Shown here one piece after another: positions 40,946 through 50,873 of a stretch of DNA of 64,000 nt (position 1 is its first letter; every line of letters begins with the position of its first letter). The notes beneath the pieces are model-generated. The model was not told the DNA's origin, ran no database searches, and was given only the letters and a program-made list of their open reading frames with translations. Origin of the DNA: Sphingobium fluviale (GTDB lineage Bacteria; Pseudomonadota; Alphaproteobacteria; Sphingomonadales; Sphingomonadaceae); NCBI RefSeq assembly GCF_004122115.1, contig NZ_SBKP01000007.1, forward strand, positions 1 through 64,000, given 5' to 3'. The position numbers were made by a program, and so were the translations under genes.

Positions 40946-41782
40946 ATGGAAATCATGATGGATTATATGACAATGACGGCGGATAGCCCGCCCACCCGCT
41001 CAACCGCGATCAAGCTTTACGACGAAAGTGGCTTTGCCGGCATGCGCAGGGCGGGGCGGCTGGCGGCAGAGATACTCGACGCGCTGGTGCCTCATGTCGT
41101 CCCCGGCGTGACGACAGGAGAGCTGGACGACGTCGTTCGCCGCATGTCGATTGATGGCGGCGGCGTACCCGCGACGATGGGTTATCGCGGCTATCAGCAT
41201 AGCTGCTGCACTTCGATCAACAATGTGATCTGCCACGGCATACCCGGCGACCGTAAGTTGCTGGAAGGCGATATCGTCAATATCGACGTGACGCCGCTGG
41301 TCGATGGCTGGCATGGCGACAGCAGCCGCATGTATATTGCCGGTGAAGCACCGATCAAAGCCAGGCGGCTGGTGGAAGTGACCTATGAGTGCCTGATGCT
41401 GGGCATAGAGCAGGCGAAGCCGGGCAATCATCTGGGCGATATCGGTCATGCGATCCAAAAACACGCCGAAAAGCACCGCTATGGCGTGGTGCGCGATTTC
41501 TGTGGGCATGGGCTGGGACGGGTGTTTCACGACAGCCCGGAAGTGGTGCATGTCGGCACGCCGGGGAGCGGGCCGGAGCTCAAGCCCGGCATGTTCTTCA
41601 CGATCGAGCCGATGATCAACATCGGTAAGCCTGGCGTCCGCATGATGGAGGATGGCTGGACGGCGGTCACGCGGGACCGTACGCTCTCCGCCCAGTTTGA
41701 ACACAGCATCGGCATCACTGAGACGGGCTGCGAGATATTCACGGCTAGTCCCAAGGGGCTACACTGCCCGCCTTATGGCTAG
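40946..41782 (+). CDS. map: Type I methionine aminopeptidase
   Basis: Map removes the initiator methionine from new proteins. The 278-residue protein has the pita-bread fold with metal ligands in VNIDVTPLVDGWHGDSSRMY (two aspartates), GHGLGRVFHDSPEVVH (histidine), FFTIEPMI (glutamate) and SAQFEHSIGIT (glutamate). Start codons at 40946, 40955, 40958 and 40967 are all in frame; GGAAATC lies before 40955/40958, so the protein may begin a few residues later than given. It ends just before a bidirectional terminator. Confidence 0.93.
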   Translation: MEIMMDYMTMTADSPPTRSTAIKLYDESGFAGMRRAGRLAAEILDALVPHVVPGVTTGELDDVVRRMSIDGGGVPATMGYRGYQHSCCTSINNVICHGIPGDRKLLEGDIVNIDVTPLVDGWHGDSSRMYIAGEAPIKARRLVEVTYECLMLGIEQAKPGNHLGDIGHAIQKHAEKHRYGVVRDFCGHGLGRVFHDSPEVVHVGTPGSGPELKPGMFFTIEPMINIGKPGVRMMEDGWTAVTRDRTLSAQFEHSIGITETGCEIFTASPKGLHCPPYG

Positions 41783-41786
41783 GCAT

Positions 41787-41815
41787 AAAAAAGGCGGAGC
41801 TTTATACCCCGCCTT
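41787..41815. terminator. Bidirectional terminator between map and the chemotaxis operon
   Basis: AAGGCGG (41791-41797) pairs with CCGCCTT (41809-41815). On the minus strand it is followed by a T6 run (41787-41792), a good end for the long che operon; on the plus strand CTTACTC follows, a weaker end for map. Confidence 0.8.
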
Positions 41816-41840
41816 CTTACTCAGTTCTGCTCTGCTCAGC

Positions 41841-42140
41841 TCAGGTTCTAAGCCGATCGGCCAGTGCCTGAAGTGTGATGTCAGGGATCACCTCTGTGGG
41901 GTCCTCCGCGCGCACGATGGCGGCCAGCCAGTTGCTGCGCTGGCCCATTTCATCAAGGCGCTGAAGGTACGACATACAACGCAACATCACCTCTTCATCG
42001 AGGCATAGCTGCACGCCGATTTCCTCCAGATCCTCGCGGAGCTGGTCCAGCTCGTCCGCTATCTTGCCTCTCAGGCTATGAGGGGCGATGATAGGGACGG
42101 CGATGCTGGGGGTGGAAGGGGAAGATATCTCAGGCTGCAA
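41841..42140 (-). CDS. Hypothetical 99-residue protein, last gene of the chemotaxis operon
   Basis: A small protein with a flexible proline/serine start (QPEISSPSTPSIAVPIIAPH) and a helical, acidic body (IADELDQLREDLEEIGVQLC, then VMLRCMSYLQRLDEMGQRSN). No family recognised. A TTG at 42140 has GGAG seven bases upstream and would overlap the CheB-like gene by 11 bp; a GTG at 42155 and an ATG at 42206 are also in frame but lack a binding site. Position directly behind the CheB-like gene and before the operon terminator suggests a chemotaxis accessory role, perhaps binding one of the Che proteins; this is inference. Confidence 0.65.
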   Translation of the reverse strand: MQPEISSPSTPSIAVPIIAPHSLRGKIADELDQLREDLEEIGVQLCLDEEVMLRCMSYLQRLDEMGQRSNWLAAIVRAEDPTEVIPDITLQALADRLRT

Positions 42141-43209
42141 GTTCCCGCTCCTCACACCGGGCGAGAATGACCTTGGCCAGATCAGGGATCGAGAGTTGCG
42201 CCTCAACCACGCCCTTGGCGATAGCCGCAGCGGATGCCTCGAAAACCATTGCGCTATCCTTGTCCTGACACAGGGTCAGGCCACCAAGCTGCTTGACAGC
42301 GCCCATGCCAGCGGCGCCGTCCGTTCCCGCACCCGACAGGATGACGCCTACCGCCTTGTCCCGTGCGGCCTTGGCCACCGTGGTGAGCAGAAGGTCTGCC
42401 GAGGGACGCATGCCGTTCACAGGATCGCGCGCGACGAGGCGGATCGCGCCGCCGGGCCAGCGGTCGACAAGGCCGTGCTTGTCCGGCGCGGACAGCACAT
42501 AGACATGCCCCGGCTGGAGCATCATGCCGTCCTCGGCCAGCTTCACTTCCGGTGCGATCGATTCGTTGAGACGGGCGGCAAAGGGGGTGGCCAAGCCTTC
42601 CTCAAGCTGCTGCAGCACAATCGTTGGAGGGCAGTTAACAGGCCATCCGGATAGCAGCTCGATCACTGCTGGGCCGCCGCCGGTTGAGGCACACAGCGCA
42701 ACTATCGATCCATTCCACTTATATGGCTTTGTGGCATTGAGCATGGTTTGCTCTTCTGCCGCCTTGGCAGCTGCAGCGGCCGCCGCTTCGGGGTCGTATT
42801 TCTTGACCTTGCTCTTGGCGGCGGTTGCCACCAGCTTACAAAGCTTGCCGGAAATCTTGGCAAACTCGTCTGGCGTTGCTTTGGTGGGCTTAGGGAAGCA
42901 ATCCACCGCGCCTAGCTCCAGTGCCTTCAAGGTGACTTCCGCGCCCTTTTGTGTCAGCGTCGAAAGCATGACGATGGGCATCGGCTTTGTCGTCATGATC
43001 TCATGCAGGAAATCAATGCCGTTCATGCCGGGCATTTCGATGTCGAGTGTGACTACGTCGGGCCTCATGGCCTCAATCATGTCGCGCGCCTCATCGGCGT
43101 TGGCGGCAGCACCGACAACAACGAGGTCGTCCGAGCGCTCCAGCGCGTTCGAAAACAGGGCGCGCATCGTGATCGAGTCATCGACGACCAGAACCTTAAT
43201 TGCAGCCAT
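42130..43209 (-). CDS. CheB-like response regulator with degenerate methylesterase domain
   Basis: A 359-residue protein with CheB architecture. The receiver domain is intact (D10, D11, phosphoacceptor D56 in TLDIEMPG, K107). The esterase domain keeps the nucleophile region (CASTGG, S175) and the aspartate (GTDGA, D297), but the catalytic histidine is Gln (VLQQLEEG, Q201, where active enzymes have QH). Two further conserved sites are changed: GHRPS is GMRPS, and the late FGMP-type motif is FEAS. An alanine-rich linker (about 141-152) joins the domains. It is probably inactive on methylated receptors and may act as a phosphate sink or binding partner. A normal CheB is encoded four genes upstream. 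RBS GGGGAAGG is good. Confidence 0.85.
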   Translation of the reverse strand: MAAIKVLVVDDSITMRALFSNALERSDDLVVVGAAANADEARDMIEAMRPDVVTLDIEMPGMNGIDFLHEIMTTKPMPIVMLSTLTQKGAEVTLKALELGAVDCFPKPTKATPDEFAKISGKLCKLVATAAKSKVKKYDPEAAAAAAAKAAEEQTMLNATKPYKWNGSIVALCASTGGGPAVIELLSGWPVNCPPTIVLQQLEEGLATPFAARLNESIAPEVKLAEDGMMLQPGHVYVLSAPDKHGLVDRWPGGAIRLVARDPVNGMRPSADLLLTTVAKAARDKAVGVILSGAGTDGAAGMGAVKQLGGLTLCQDKDSAMVFEASAAAIAKGVVEAQLSIPDLAKVILARCEERELAA

Positions 43210-43274
43210 TTGCCCTTACCTTCCCCACTTTATATTCCTTAGATACAATTCAGTTTTTATGGGATGTGCACCGC

Positions 43275-43715
43275 TCAGGCCGCTTCGGGCAGATCGACAT
43301 CGGTCGTCAGTCCAGGCAGATCGAGTACCATTACCATGCGGTCTTCCAGCGCCACCAACCCTTCGAGATAGGGGACTACGGCATCGGTGCTGGTGGCCGG
43401 GGCCGGCTGGATGTCTTCATCCTGCGCCGTCACGATGTCGCTGACCGCATCGACGATGAGGCCACGCAGCTGCCCGCCGATCTGCGCCACGATGATGACG
43501 TGGCGGTCGGTCGGCGAAGTCGGTTCCCAGCCCAGTCGCGCCGCCAGATCGATGACTGGCAGGACTGTGCCACGCAGGTTGACGACGCCCGCAACATAAT
43601 GCGGAACATGCGGCAGGCGCGTTGTGGGCGACCATGCGCGGATCTCGCGGATAGCCATGATGTCCAGGCCAAAGCTCTGTGTGCCTAGGTGAAATGTGAT
43701 GAGCTGACGTGCCAT
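43275..43715 (-). CDS. cheW: Chemotaxis coupling protein CheW
   Basis: CheW links chemoreceptors to CheA. The 146-residue protein begins QLITFHLGTQSFGLDIMAIREI and has the VPHYVAGVVNLRGTVLPVIDLAARLG core and the second barrel (GLIVDAVSDIVTAQDEDIQP). The ATG at 43715 has a strong GGAGG 6 bases upstream, which rules out the longer frame to 43808. It lies between cheY and the CheB-like gene in the operon. Confidence 0.93.
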   Translation of the reverse strand: MARQLITFHLGTQSFGLDIMAIREIRAWSPTTRLPHVPHYVAGVVNLRGTVLPVIDLAARLGWEPTSPTDRHVIIVAQIGGQLRGLIVDAVSDIVTAQDEDIQPAPATSTDAVVPYLEGLVALEDRMVMVLDLPGLTTDVDLPEAA

Positions 43716-43744
43716 ATTTTCCTCCAGTCCCCCTGATCCCACTA

Positions 43745-44122
43745 TCAGTGCGTAACCCGGCGTAGCGCCGTATCCAGCTTGTCCGCATCGAACGGCTTGA
43801 CGATCCATCCGGTCGCACCGGCAGAACGGGCGCGGGATTTCTTTTCGTCAGAGCTTTCGGTGGACAGCACAAGGATCGGGCAGTCGCGAAAGCGCGATTG
43901 CCCGCGCAGCGCCTCGATCAGGCCAAAGCCGTCCATGCGCGGCATGTTGATGTCTGTCACGATCACGTCGATATCGCTGCCGTTGTCGGCCAGCCATTCG
44001 AGCGCCGCGACACCGTCTTCCGCCTGCGAGACTTGATAGCCGCGCGAGGAAAGTGCGGAACGTAACAGGGCGCGCATACTTGCGCTGTCGTCCACGGTCA
44101 GAACACGAATTGTATCAGACAT
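43745..44122 (-). CDS. cheY: Chemotaxis response regulator CheY
   Basis: A 125-residue single-domain receiver: acidic pocket DD at residues 10-11 (LTVDDSASMR), phosphoacceptor aspartate in VTDINMPRMDG, the threonine/serine in LSTESS and lysine in IVKPFDAD. It should carry the signal from CheA to the flagellar switch. There is no CheZ phosphatase gene here; dephosphorylation could go through a second receiver such as the CheB-like protein. Confidence 0.93.
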   Translation of the reverse strand: MSDTIRVLTVDDSASMRALLRSALSSRGYQVSQAEDGVAALEWLADNGSDIDVIVTDINMPRMDGFGLIEALRGQSRFRDCPILVLSTESSDEKKSRARSAGATGWIVKPFDADKLDTALRRVTH

Positions 44123-44141
44123 AGAATAGGCCTCTTCTTAC

Positions 44142-44693
44142 CTAAAACAGTTCTAGCTCGCCGCCGCTCATAGTCGGCTGCGTAATCGGTTTCGGCGCCG
44201 GTGCCGTATATTTCTCAACATGGCGGCAGCGGGTTCGCCCCAGGATTGGATCGAAATCGACCCGCCGGGCCGAATCGCCGCCAACATCCTGACGCGCAAC
44301 GGGAATGCCTTCATCCGCAAGGAAGCTCAGCGCAAAACGCGCGTTCGCATCTCCTATTCGGGTCATCCCCGCGTGCATGTTGCCTCCGCCATAAATATGA
44401 GCCTTCATTCGGGACTTTACACCGCCACGTGTCATCATCTGGTTAATAAGAAGCTCCATCAGAAAAATTCCGTAGTTCTGATCGGCGACGGTCCCGCTGC
44501 CCGGCGTTGGTTCTGCCAGCAGGAAATGGTTCATCCCGCCTACCCGCGCGATAGGGTCGTATAAACAGCAGGCGATGCAGCTTCCCAGCACGGTTGTCAG
44601 TATCTCTGGCGCACCGCTGCCGACATAGACTTGCCCTTGCATCACGGTGATGCGGGCCGGGCTGCCGATGGACAGTTCCGGGTTGTGCTGCAC
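44142..44693 (-). CDS. cheD: Chemoreceptor glutamine deamidase CheD
   Basis: CheD deamidates glutamines in the signalling helices of MCPs. The 183-residue protein has the catalytic cysteine in TTVLGSCIACCLYD and the histidine in GGMNHFLL, with AHIYGGGNM and the later RVDFDPILGRTRCRHVEKY. The C-terminal 25 residues (proline-rich, ending GGELELF) extend beyond the usual end. It lies 3 bp after cheB and 19 bp before cheY. Confidence 0.92.
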   Translation of the reverse strand: MQHNPELSIGSPARITVMQGQVYVGSGAPEILTTVLGSCIACCLYDPIARVGGMNHFLLAEPTPGSGTVADQNYGIFLMELLINQMMTRGGVKSRMKAHIYGGGNMHAGMTRIGDANARFALSFLADEGIPVARQDVGGDSARRVDFDPILGRTRCRHVEKYTAPAPKPITQPTMSGGELELF

Positions 44694-44696
44694 GGA

Positions 44697-45752
44697 TTAC
44701 AATCCTGCTGCCGATAGGGCGCGCTCCGCAATGCGGGGCAGCGGCAAGATATTTTCTGCAGCGCCTAGGTCTGCCGCGGCACGCGGCATGCCATAGACGG
44801 TGCTGGTCGCTTCATCCTGCGCAATGGTGCGTCCACCTGCGCGGCGCATGGCGAGCAGGCCCCGCGCGCCATCCTGACCCATGCCGGTCAGCAATATGCC
44901 GATCGCCGCCGGGCCAAGCTTCTGTGCAACAGATTCAAACATCGCGTCGATGCTTGGGCGGTGTCCGGAGACCTTGTCGCCTTCTATCATCTTAACGATG
45001 ATCGTGTCTGTCCCACCGCCGATGACGGCGTGCTTATCGTTGCCAGGCGCGATGTAGATATGACCGGGTTTAAGAACTTCCCCCGACTCTATCAGCTTCA
45101 CCGTTGCGTTGCACTGCTTATCGAGGCGCTCTGCCATCGCAGGTGCAAACGCGGCGCTGATGTGCTGGACGATGATAGTGGGGGGGCAGCTCTTCGGGAA
45201 GGCGGGCAACAGGTGGTGTAGCGCTTCCACGCCACCGGTTGATGCGCCGATGGCAATGAGCTTGGTGATGGCGCTAGCAGAGCGCGATGCGACGATTGTC
45301 TGTTGAGCCACCGGGCTGACCGGCGCGGACGGTTTGCTTGCCACCCGGACAAAGCGCACACGCGCAGCCTCGCGGACCATTTCGGCGAGCGTGCCGCCGT
45401 CATTCTCCAGCAGCGCGTTCACCGAGCCATCGGGCTTGGCGTAGCAATCGACTGCACCCAGCTCCAGTGCGCGGATCGTGGTGTCGGCGCCCTTGCGGGT
45501 GATGCCAGAAACCACAACGACGGGCATCGGGCGCAGTTGCATGATCTTTTCGAGAAAATCGAGCCCGTTCATGCCGGGCATTTCGATGTCCAGCGTCACG
45601 ACGTCTGGGTTTAACTCGCGGATCATGCCGCGCGCTTCCATCGCGTCCTTGGCGGCGCCGATCACTTCGATATCCGGCTCGCTGCCCAGCAGGCGAGACA
45701 GGATCGCGCGCATTGTCGCCGAATCGTCAACTATCAGAACCCGTGTGTTCAC
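44697..45752 (-). CDS. cheB: Protein-glutamate methylesterase/deamidase CheB
   Basis: A 351-residue canonical CheB. The receiver has D9, D10 and phosphoacceptor D55 (TLDIEMPG). The methylesterase domain has the full triad: S171 (AIGASTGG), H197 (IIVQHISAAF) and D294 (LTGMGQDGA), together with the conserved GHRPSIDAMFESVA and TVYGMPRAA. It removes methyl groups put on receptors by CheR, whose gene directly precedes it with a 4-bp overlap. It is the functional partner that makes the divergence of the second CheB plain. Confidence 0.95.
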   Translation of the reverse strand: MNTRVLIVDDSATMRAILSRLLGSEPDIEVIGAAKDAMEARGMIRELNPDVVTLDIEMPGMNGLDFLEKIMQLRPMPVVVVSGITRKGADTTIRALELGAVDCYAKPDGSVNALLENDGGTLAEMVREAARVRFVRVASKPSAPVSPVAQQTIVASRSASAITKLIAIGASTGGVEALHHLLPAFPKSCPPTIIVQHISAAFAPAMAERLDKQCNATVKLIESGEVLKPGHIYIAPGNDKHAVIGGGTDTIIVKMIEGDKVSGHRPSIDAMFESVAQKLGPAAIGILLTGMGQDGARGLLAMRRAGGRTIAQDEATSTVYGMPRAAADLGAAENILPLPRIAERALSAAGL

Positions 45753-46621
45753 ATTCTGTCCTTTCGATAGATCGTGCTGCCCACCAGGGTCAGAACAACT
45801 TGTGCAGGGCCGGCCACCCTCTCGCTGTGGCCGATGTAAAGATGCCCACCGGGAAGGAGCTGATCGGCAAAGCGCGCGACGAGCCTGTCCTTGGTGGGTT
45901 GATCGAAATAAATCATCACATTGCGGCAGAAGATAACGTCAAACTGCTTGTTCATTGGCCATTCGCCGAGCAGGTTCAGGCGCTTGACGTGAATCTTTGC
46001 GCACAGCTCCGGCGCAATCTTCGCCAGATCGCCTTCACGCTTTACCCATGTGTTGGTGAGAGCAGGGGGCACATCTTTCAGCGCCTCGAACGGATAGGTC
46101 GCCGCTTTCGCGCCCGCCACCGCATGATCAGCAAGATCGGTCGCCAATATCGCGAGATTGCCATCCAGAAAGGGGCGCGCGGCCGCCTTGTCTGGCCCGA
46201 ATAGTGTCATTGTCAGCGAGTATAGCTCTTCGCCGGTCGAGCAGCCGGCAGACCAGATGCGCACCGGCTGGCGCGAGCGGATCTTGTCGAGCAGCAATGG
46301 CCGCACGTGGCTTGCAAGATGCTCGAAATGATGGCTCTCGCGGTAGAAAAAGGTGTGGTTGGTCGTCAGCGCGTTGATTGTCTTGCGCCGCGCGGTATCG
46401 TCCTTCTTGATAAACTCTATGAAGCGGGAAAACGTCTGCTGCCCGCTGTCACGCACCAGTGGCGCGAGCCGGGAATACACCAGAGTGGCCTTGCCCGCAG
46501 GCAAAACGATACCCGCAATGTCATAAACAATATCGCGCACTGCCTCGAAGTCAGCGCGCGAATAGACCTGCGCGCTAATCCCCGGAAAAGGCGTAAAACT
46601 ATCCTGAGCGAGCTGGTTCAT
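45749..46621 (-). CDS. cheR: Chemoreceptor methyltransferase CheR
   Basis: A 290-residue SAM-dependent methyltransferase: N-terminal helical domain (FEAVRDIVYDIAGIVLPAGK), then the SAM motif RIWSAGCSTGEELYSLTM, ILATDLADHAV, and FDVIFCRNVMIYFDQPTKD, with the beta-subdomain and GGHLYIGHSE at the end. It methylates receptor glutamates. Overlaps of 4 bp join it to cheA upstream and cheB downstream. Confidence 0.95.
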   Translation of the reverse strand: MNQLAQDSFTPFPGISAQVYSRADFEAVRDIVYDIAGIVLPAGKATLVYSRLAPLVRDSGQQTFSRFIEFIKKDDTARRKTINALTTNHTFFYRESHHFEHLASHVRPLLLDKIRSRQPVRIWSAGCSTGEELYSLTMTLFGPDKAAARPFLDGNLAILATDLADHAVAGAKAATYPFEALKDVPPALTNTWVKREGDLAKIAPELCAKIHVKRLNLLGEWPMNKQFDVIFCRNVMIYFDQPTKDRLVARFADQLLPGGHLYIGHSERVAGPAQVVLTLVGSTIYRKDRM

Positions 46622-48993
46622 GCCGCGAGAGCCGCACCATGATTGGCAAAATTATCCGCCACTAGCGAGTCTACGTCAAGGATCAGAGCCACCTTGCCAT
46701 CGCCGAGGATAGTGGCGCCAGCGACGCCTGTCACAGGCTGATAATGCGCCTCTAGGCTCTTGATGACGAACTGGCGCTGATCGACGATGCTGTCGACCAT
46801 CAGCACGGCTTGGCCATGGCTTTCAGTGTCGACGACGATCAGCACGGCATCCTGAGCAGTTTCCGCCGCACCGAGCGCACCAACCGCATGGTCGAGCCGC
46901 ACGATGGGCAGGAACTTTCCGCGGTTGTTCAGCACCATCAGATCCTTTCCGATATGCTGCACATCGGCCTGCTCCGGTCGCAGGCTTTCCAGCACATGCG
47001 TCAGCGGGATCACGACGGTCTGATCGCCCACAGTCACGATCATGCCATCGGCGATGGCAAGCGTAAGCGGAAGGGCGAGGGTGAAGGTGCAGCCCTTGCC
47101 GGGGTGAGATTCGATGGTGATGCGTCCACCCAGATCTTTCACATTCTGGCGGACCACATCCATGCCGACGCCGCGGCCGGAGATATTGGACACCGTTGCT
47201 GCGGTCGAAAAGCCGGGCGCAAAGATGAGATGGTCGATTTCCTCGTTCGAAAGCTGTGTGCCGGGAGCGACGAGACCCTTATCTATCGCCTTCTTCAACA
47301 CCACTTCGCGGTTGATGCCCGCTCCGTCGTCTGACAGCGAGATGACGATGCGGCCGGAGCGCTGCTCGGCGGAGAGGTGCAGCTTGCCCTCGGCGGGCTT
47401 GCCGTTGACGAGGCGGACCTCAGGCTTTTCAATGCCATGATCGACCGCGTTGCGGATGAGGTGGGTCAGCGGCTCGCCGAGGCGCTCCACCACGGTCTTG
47501 TCCAGCTCGGTCGCTTCGCCGCTCATGGTGAGCTGCACACGCTTGCCGGTGTCTGCCTCCAGCTCGCGCACGATGCGCGGCACGCGAGAGAAAACCGAAC
47601 CGATCGGCTGGGCGCGGATCGACATCGTGCTTTCCTGGATGTCACGCGTCAAAAGGTCGAGCATGCCCATCTCGTCGATCGAGTTAAGGCCGTGACTGGC
47701 GAGGCGCTGGGCCATCATCGCCTGCGCGATCACCAGTTCGCCCACGGTGTCGATCAGCTTGTCGAGCTTGGCGAGGTCAACGCGGACCGTCTGGCCTACC
47801 GATCCTGCCGTGCGCGCGGCCGCCGGGGTGGCGGGGGCTACAGGTGTATCCATGACGACAGGCGCGGTTGCGGCCGCGACTGCGGGAGTTGAGGAGGGTG
47901 CTGGCGCGGATTTAGGTGCCTCAGCGGTGGCGGCCGGCTCTGACTTGGGCTGTTCGACAGCCTTTGGCTCTTCCTTGATTTTGACAGGCGCGATCTTGGG
48001 CATGGCTATTTCCACGCCGTCACGAGCAATGGGTGCGGAGAGCGAATCCACTGTCAGCTCGCACTCATCGCCAATAAAATCAAAGACTTCCTCTATCGCA
48101 TCCTTGCTGACATGTGCGGGGGCAAAGAAAGTCCACGAGAGGTATGCTTTTTCGACATCGAGCGCATCGAGTGCGGGTATAGCACTGGCATCTGTCGCGA
48201 TGCAGATAGCGCCCATTTCCTCCAGCTCGCGCAGCATAAGTAGCGGCTCGCTGCCATTGGCGAGCGCGCCATCCATAAAGCGCACAAATACCTGCCAGCC
48301 ATGATGCCCACCATTGGCGGGGGCTGAAGGCATGGCATCGCGCGCTTCGGCCTTGGCGGCACGGGCCGTCTCTTCTGCTTCCATGGACCGTTCTACTTCG
48401 GCGGCAGCGGCTTCCATCGCGGCGGCTTGTGCATCATCGACGGCAAGATCGCCCATCAGGCCATCCAGATCGAAATCGAGGTCGAGATCGTCTGTGGGCG
48501 CGGATGCGTCAGCTTCCGGCTCGGCTATGGAGGGTTCTTCAACGCTGGCGGCAACCGGCGCTTCGGCGGCAACGGGTGCAGGTGCAGGTTCGTCGAAAAC
48601 TGGCCCGCCTGCGGCGGCCTTGGTCGCAACGACTTCCAGCTCTGCGCTGATTGCGGCATCGTCCGGGAAGTTACCTTCGCCACGCACGGCGGCGACATGA
48701 TCGGCCAATATGTCGAAGGCGCGCAGCATCAGGGTGTTTAGCCCTTCGCTCAGTCCCAGCTCGCCATCGCGGACATAGGACAGAACCGTCTCGAACTTGT
48801 GGGTGAACGCCTGAAGCAACGTGAAGCTGAACGCGCCCGCGCCGCCCTTGATCGAGTGAACCGCGCGGAAAATGCCATTTACGGTGTCGGCATCTGCCGT
48901 GCCGGAGCGGCAGGCGAGCAGGCCTTCTTCGGCCTGACCCAGCGCTTCCTCGCATTCGAGGAAGAAGATATTCTGGATTTCGTCATTGGTCAT
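46618..48993 (-). CDS. cheA: Chemotaxis histidine kinase CheA
   Basis: A 791-residue CheA. The P1 HPt domain has the phosphoryl histidine H46 ([11 protein letters not shown]). A long acidic, alanine-rich linker (about 125-235) leads to a P2-like response-regulator binding domain (about 240-335), another proline/alanine-rich linker, then P3 dimerisation ([20 protein letters not shown]), the P4 kinase ([13 protein letters not shown] box; [16 protein letters not shown]) and the CheW-like P5. All catalytic motifs are present. The C-terminal part of P5 has the usual [11 protein letters not shown]. It overlaps the STAS gene by 11 bp. Confidence 0.96.
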   Translation of the reverse strand: MTNDEIQNIFFLECEEALGQAEEGLLACRSGTADADTVNGIFRAVHSIKGGAGAFSFTLLQAFTHKFETVLSYVRDGELGLSEGLNTLMLRAFDILADHVAAVRGEGNFPDDAAISAELEVVATKAAAGGPVFDEPAPAPVAAEAPVAASVEEPSIAEPEADASAPTDDLDLDFDLDGLMGDLAVDDAQAAAMEAAAAEVERSMEAEETARAAKAEARDAMPSAPANGGHHGWQVFVRFMDGALANGSEPLLMLRELEEMGAICIATDASAIPALDALDVEKAYLSWTFFAPAHVSKDAIEEVFDFIGDECELTVDSLSAPIARDGVEIAMPKIAPVKIKEEPKAVEQPKSEPAATAEAPKSAPAPSSTPAVAAATAPVVMDTPVAPATPAAARTAGSVGQTVRVDLAKLDKLIDTVGELVIAQAMMAQRLASHGLNSIDEMGMLDLLTRDIQESTMSIRAQPIGSVFSRVPRIVRELEADTGKRVQLTMSGEATELDKTVVERLGEPLTHLIRNAVDHGIEKPEVRLVNGKPAEGKLHLSAEQRSGRIVISLSDDGAGINREVVLKKAIDKGLVAPGTQLSNEEIDHLIFAPGFSTAATVSNISGRGVGMDVVRQNVKDLGGRITIESHPGKGCTFTLALPLTLAIADGMIVTVGDQTVVIPLTHVLESLRPEQADVQHIGKDLMVLNNRGKFLPIVRLDHAVGALGAAETAQDAVLIVVDTESHGQAVLMVDSIVDQRQFVIKSLEAHYQPVTGVAGATILGDGKVALILDVDSLVADNFANHGAALAA

Positions 48994-49276
48994 CGCTGTG
49001 TCCCATCCAGTTGAATGCGCTGGTCAGCCCTGCGATCTGAGCTGCGCCGAACATAGCCGGCGAGGCATGGACCGTCATGGAAATGCCGCGCGCCACGGCT
49101 GTCTGTTGTGCGCTGAGCATGAGTTGCAGGCCGGATTGGCCAATGCGGGTTACATCCCGACCTTCCACTATAATTGCCTCGCTGCCAGGTTTTAACGCCT
49201 GATCGAGATGCGAGATCAGTGCGCTGGCCGTGGTGCGATCTATCACTGCAGGAAGTATAATCATGCTCGTGCTCAT
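48983..49276 (-). CDS. STAS-domain protein of the chemotaxis operon
   Basis: A 97-residue single STAS domain: strand-helix order with [19 protein letters not shown], the central [20 protein letters not shown] loop and a helical end. STAS domains bind nucleotides or anti-sigma factors; the serine in IGQSGLQ sits where SpoIIAA-type proteins are phosphorylated, so a switch-type role is possible. Its place between an MCP gene and cheA (11-bp overlap) is like that of small STAS proteins in other alphaproteobacterial che operons, whose function is not settled. Confidence 0.82.
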   Translation of the reverse strand: MSTSMIILPAVIDRTTASALISHLDQALKPGSEAIIVEGRDVTRIGQSGLQLMLSAQQTAVARGISMTVHASPAMFGAAQIAGLTSAFNWMGHSDDQ

Positions 49277-49295
49277 CTATCCCTGTTGCGTCGGA

Positions 49296-50705
49296 TCAGA
49301 ATTCCGACCAATCGTCCGCATCCGCCGAGAGGGCGAGATTACCGCTGACACGCGCAACAGGGCGCGGGGCGGAAGTGTTGCCTGACGAACGCGGTCTGTT
49401 GACAGATGACGAAGCACCCATTGAAGACCCAGCTCCACCGGCCAGCTTGAAGCGGGCAATGAGCTGGTTGAGGTCTTCCGCCTCGGTGGCGAGGCTGCGC
49501 GCAGCGGCGGTCGATTCCTCCACCATCGCGGCGTTCTGTTGGGTCATCTTATCCATATCGTTGACCGAGGAGTTGACCTGCTGGAGGCCCGCTGCCTGGG
49601 TTTCGGTCGATTCAGAGATCGAGGAGATAAGCGCGCTGATCTCTCCAACCCGCGTAACGATGCGGCCCAGCATGGTGCCTGCCTCGCCGACAAGGTTGAC
49701 GCCTTCGCCAACCTGCTGAGCGCTGGTGGTGATGAGATCCTTGATGTCGCGCGCGGCCTCGGCAGAGCGCTGCGCCAGCGCGCGGACTTCGTTGGCGACA
49801 ACGGCGAAACCCTTGCCTGCATCGCCGGCCCGTGCTGCTTCCACGCCTGCATTGAGAGCGAGCAGGTTGGTCTGAAAGGCGATGCCGTCGATCACAGTGA
49901 TGATCTGGCTGATTTCCTGAGAGCTTTTCTCGATCGCGCCCATGGCTGTCACTGCCTTGTCTACAACCTTGCCGCCTTCGCTGGCTTCGCGGTGGGCATC
50001 GCTGATCGCGGATGTTACCTGAGAGGCGCTGTGCGCGGTTTCCTTCACCATGCCGGTGATTTCGTTCATCGCCGTTGCCGACTCGGCGAGCGATGCAGCC
50101 TGCTGTTCGGTGCGCTGGGAAAGATCGTTGGTGGCGGAGCGGATCTCGTTTGCGCCCGCTTCAATGGCACGCGATGTTTGCGTTACTGAGGACATGGCTT
50201 CGCCCATGCTTTCCATCGCACGGTTAAAGTCCTTGCGCAGGCGCTCATATTCCTTGGGCACGTGCGTGGTGATGCGATAGGCAAGATCGCCATCGGCCAA
50301 CCGCGAAAGGCCATTGCCGAGTATTTCGACGACTTCAGCTGACTGCGCAGAACTCTGGGCAACTACACGCGCATTGTCACGGAATGTGCCCATAGCGGCT
50401 ACCATGCGGCCCACGCAATCGGCGTGATCGGAGTAAGCGATATGGCTTTCCAGATCGCCAGCGGCGAGGCCTTCCATCCGCACCACGGTATCGACATAGG
50501 GGTCGCAGATAAGCTTGCCCGATATGATAACACTGGCGATCGCACCTGAAAGAGCGACTGCTGCGAGCGCATAGCCCGCGCTTGTCATTCCCATGCCGGC
50601 AAGAACCGTGGCCCCCACGCCGCAGATGCCCCAAAGGGTGTGGATGATCAGGAGCGCCTTGAATTTGACCCGGATCGGCGCTTGTCTTTTAAACCAGTCG
50701 AACAT
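49296..50705 (-). CDS. Methyl-accepting chemotaxis protein without a large periplasmic domain
   Basis: A 469-residue receptor. Two or three hydrophobic stretches ([20 protein letters not shown] and [19 protein letters not shown]) follow the N-terminus with little between them, so there is no room for a ligand-binding domain outside. HAMP-like helices lead into the signalling hairpin with the invariant tip [20 protein letters not shown]. It ends DDWSEF, a possible CheR/CheB tether of the xWxxF type. The start at 50705 (MFDWFKRQ) has GGGGAG upstream; the open frame to 50768 is longer. It may sense cytoplasmic or membrane state. Confidence 0.9.
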   Translation of the reverse strand: MFDWFKRQAPIRVKFKALLIIHTLWGICGVGATVLAGMGMTSAGYALAAVALSGAIASVIISGKLICDPYVDTVVRMEGLAAGDLESHIAYSDHADCVGRMVAAMGTFRDNARVVAQSSAQSAEVVEILGNGLSRLADGDLAYRITTHVPKEYERLRKDFNRAMESMGEAMSSVTQTSRAIEAGANEIRSATNDLSQRTEQQAASLAESATAMNEITGMVKETAHSASQVTSAISDAHREASEGGKVVDKAVTAMGAIEKSSQEISQIITVIDGIAFQTNLLALNAGVEAARAGDAGKGFAVVANEVRALAQRSAEAARDIKDLITTSAQQVGEGVNLVGEAGTMLGRIVTRVGEISALISSISESTETQAAGLQQVNSSVNDMDKMTQQNAAMVEESTAAARSLATEAEDLNQLIARFKLAGGAGSSMGASSSVNRPRSSGNTSAPRPVARVSGNLALSADADDWSEF

Positions 50706-50873
50706 GTTTTCATTCTCCCCGGACTCTCTACGACGCAAACCCCTTGCGTCATCGGCCCCTGTAATCACACTGATACTGCTATAAGAAATTGGTTAACGGA
50801 GCGTATCCGGCGCGCGGCGGCCATCAGATAAAGTGGTGCTGCGGCAAACAAGGGATGGCAATGCCTGCCCTCG

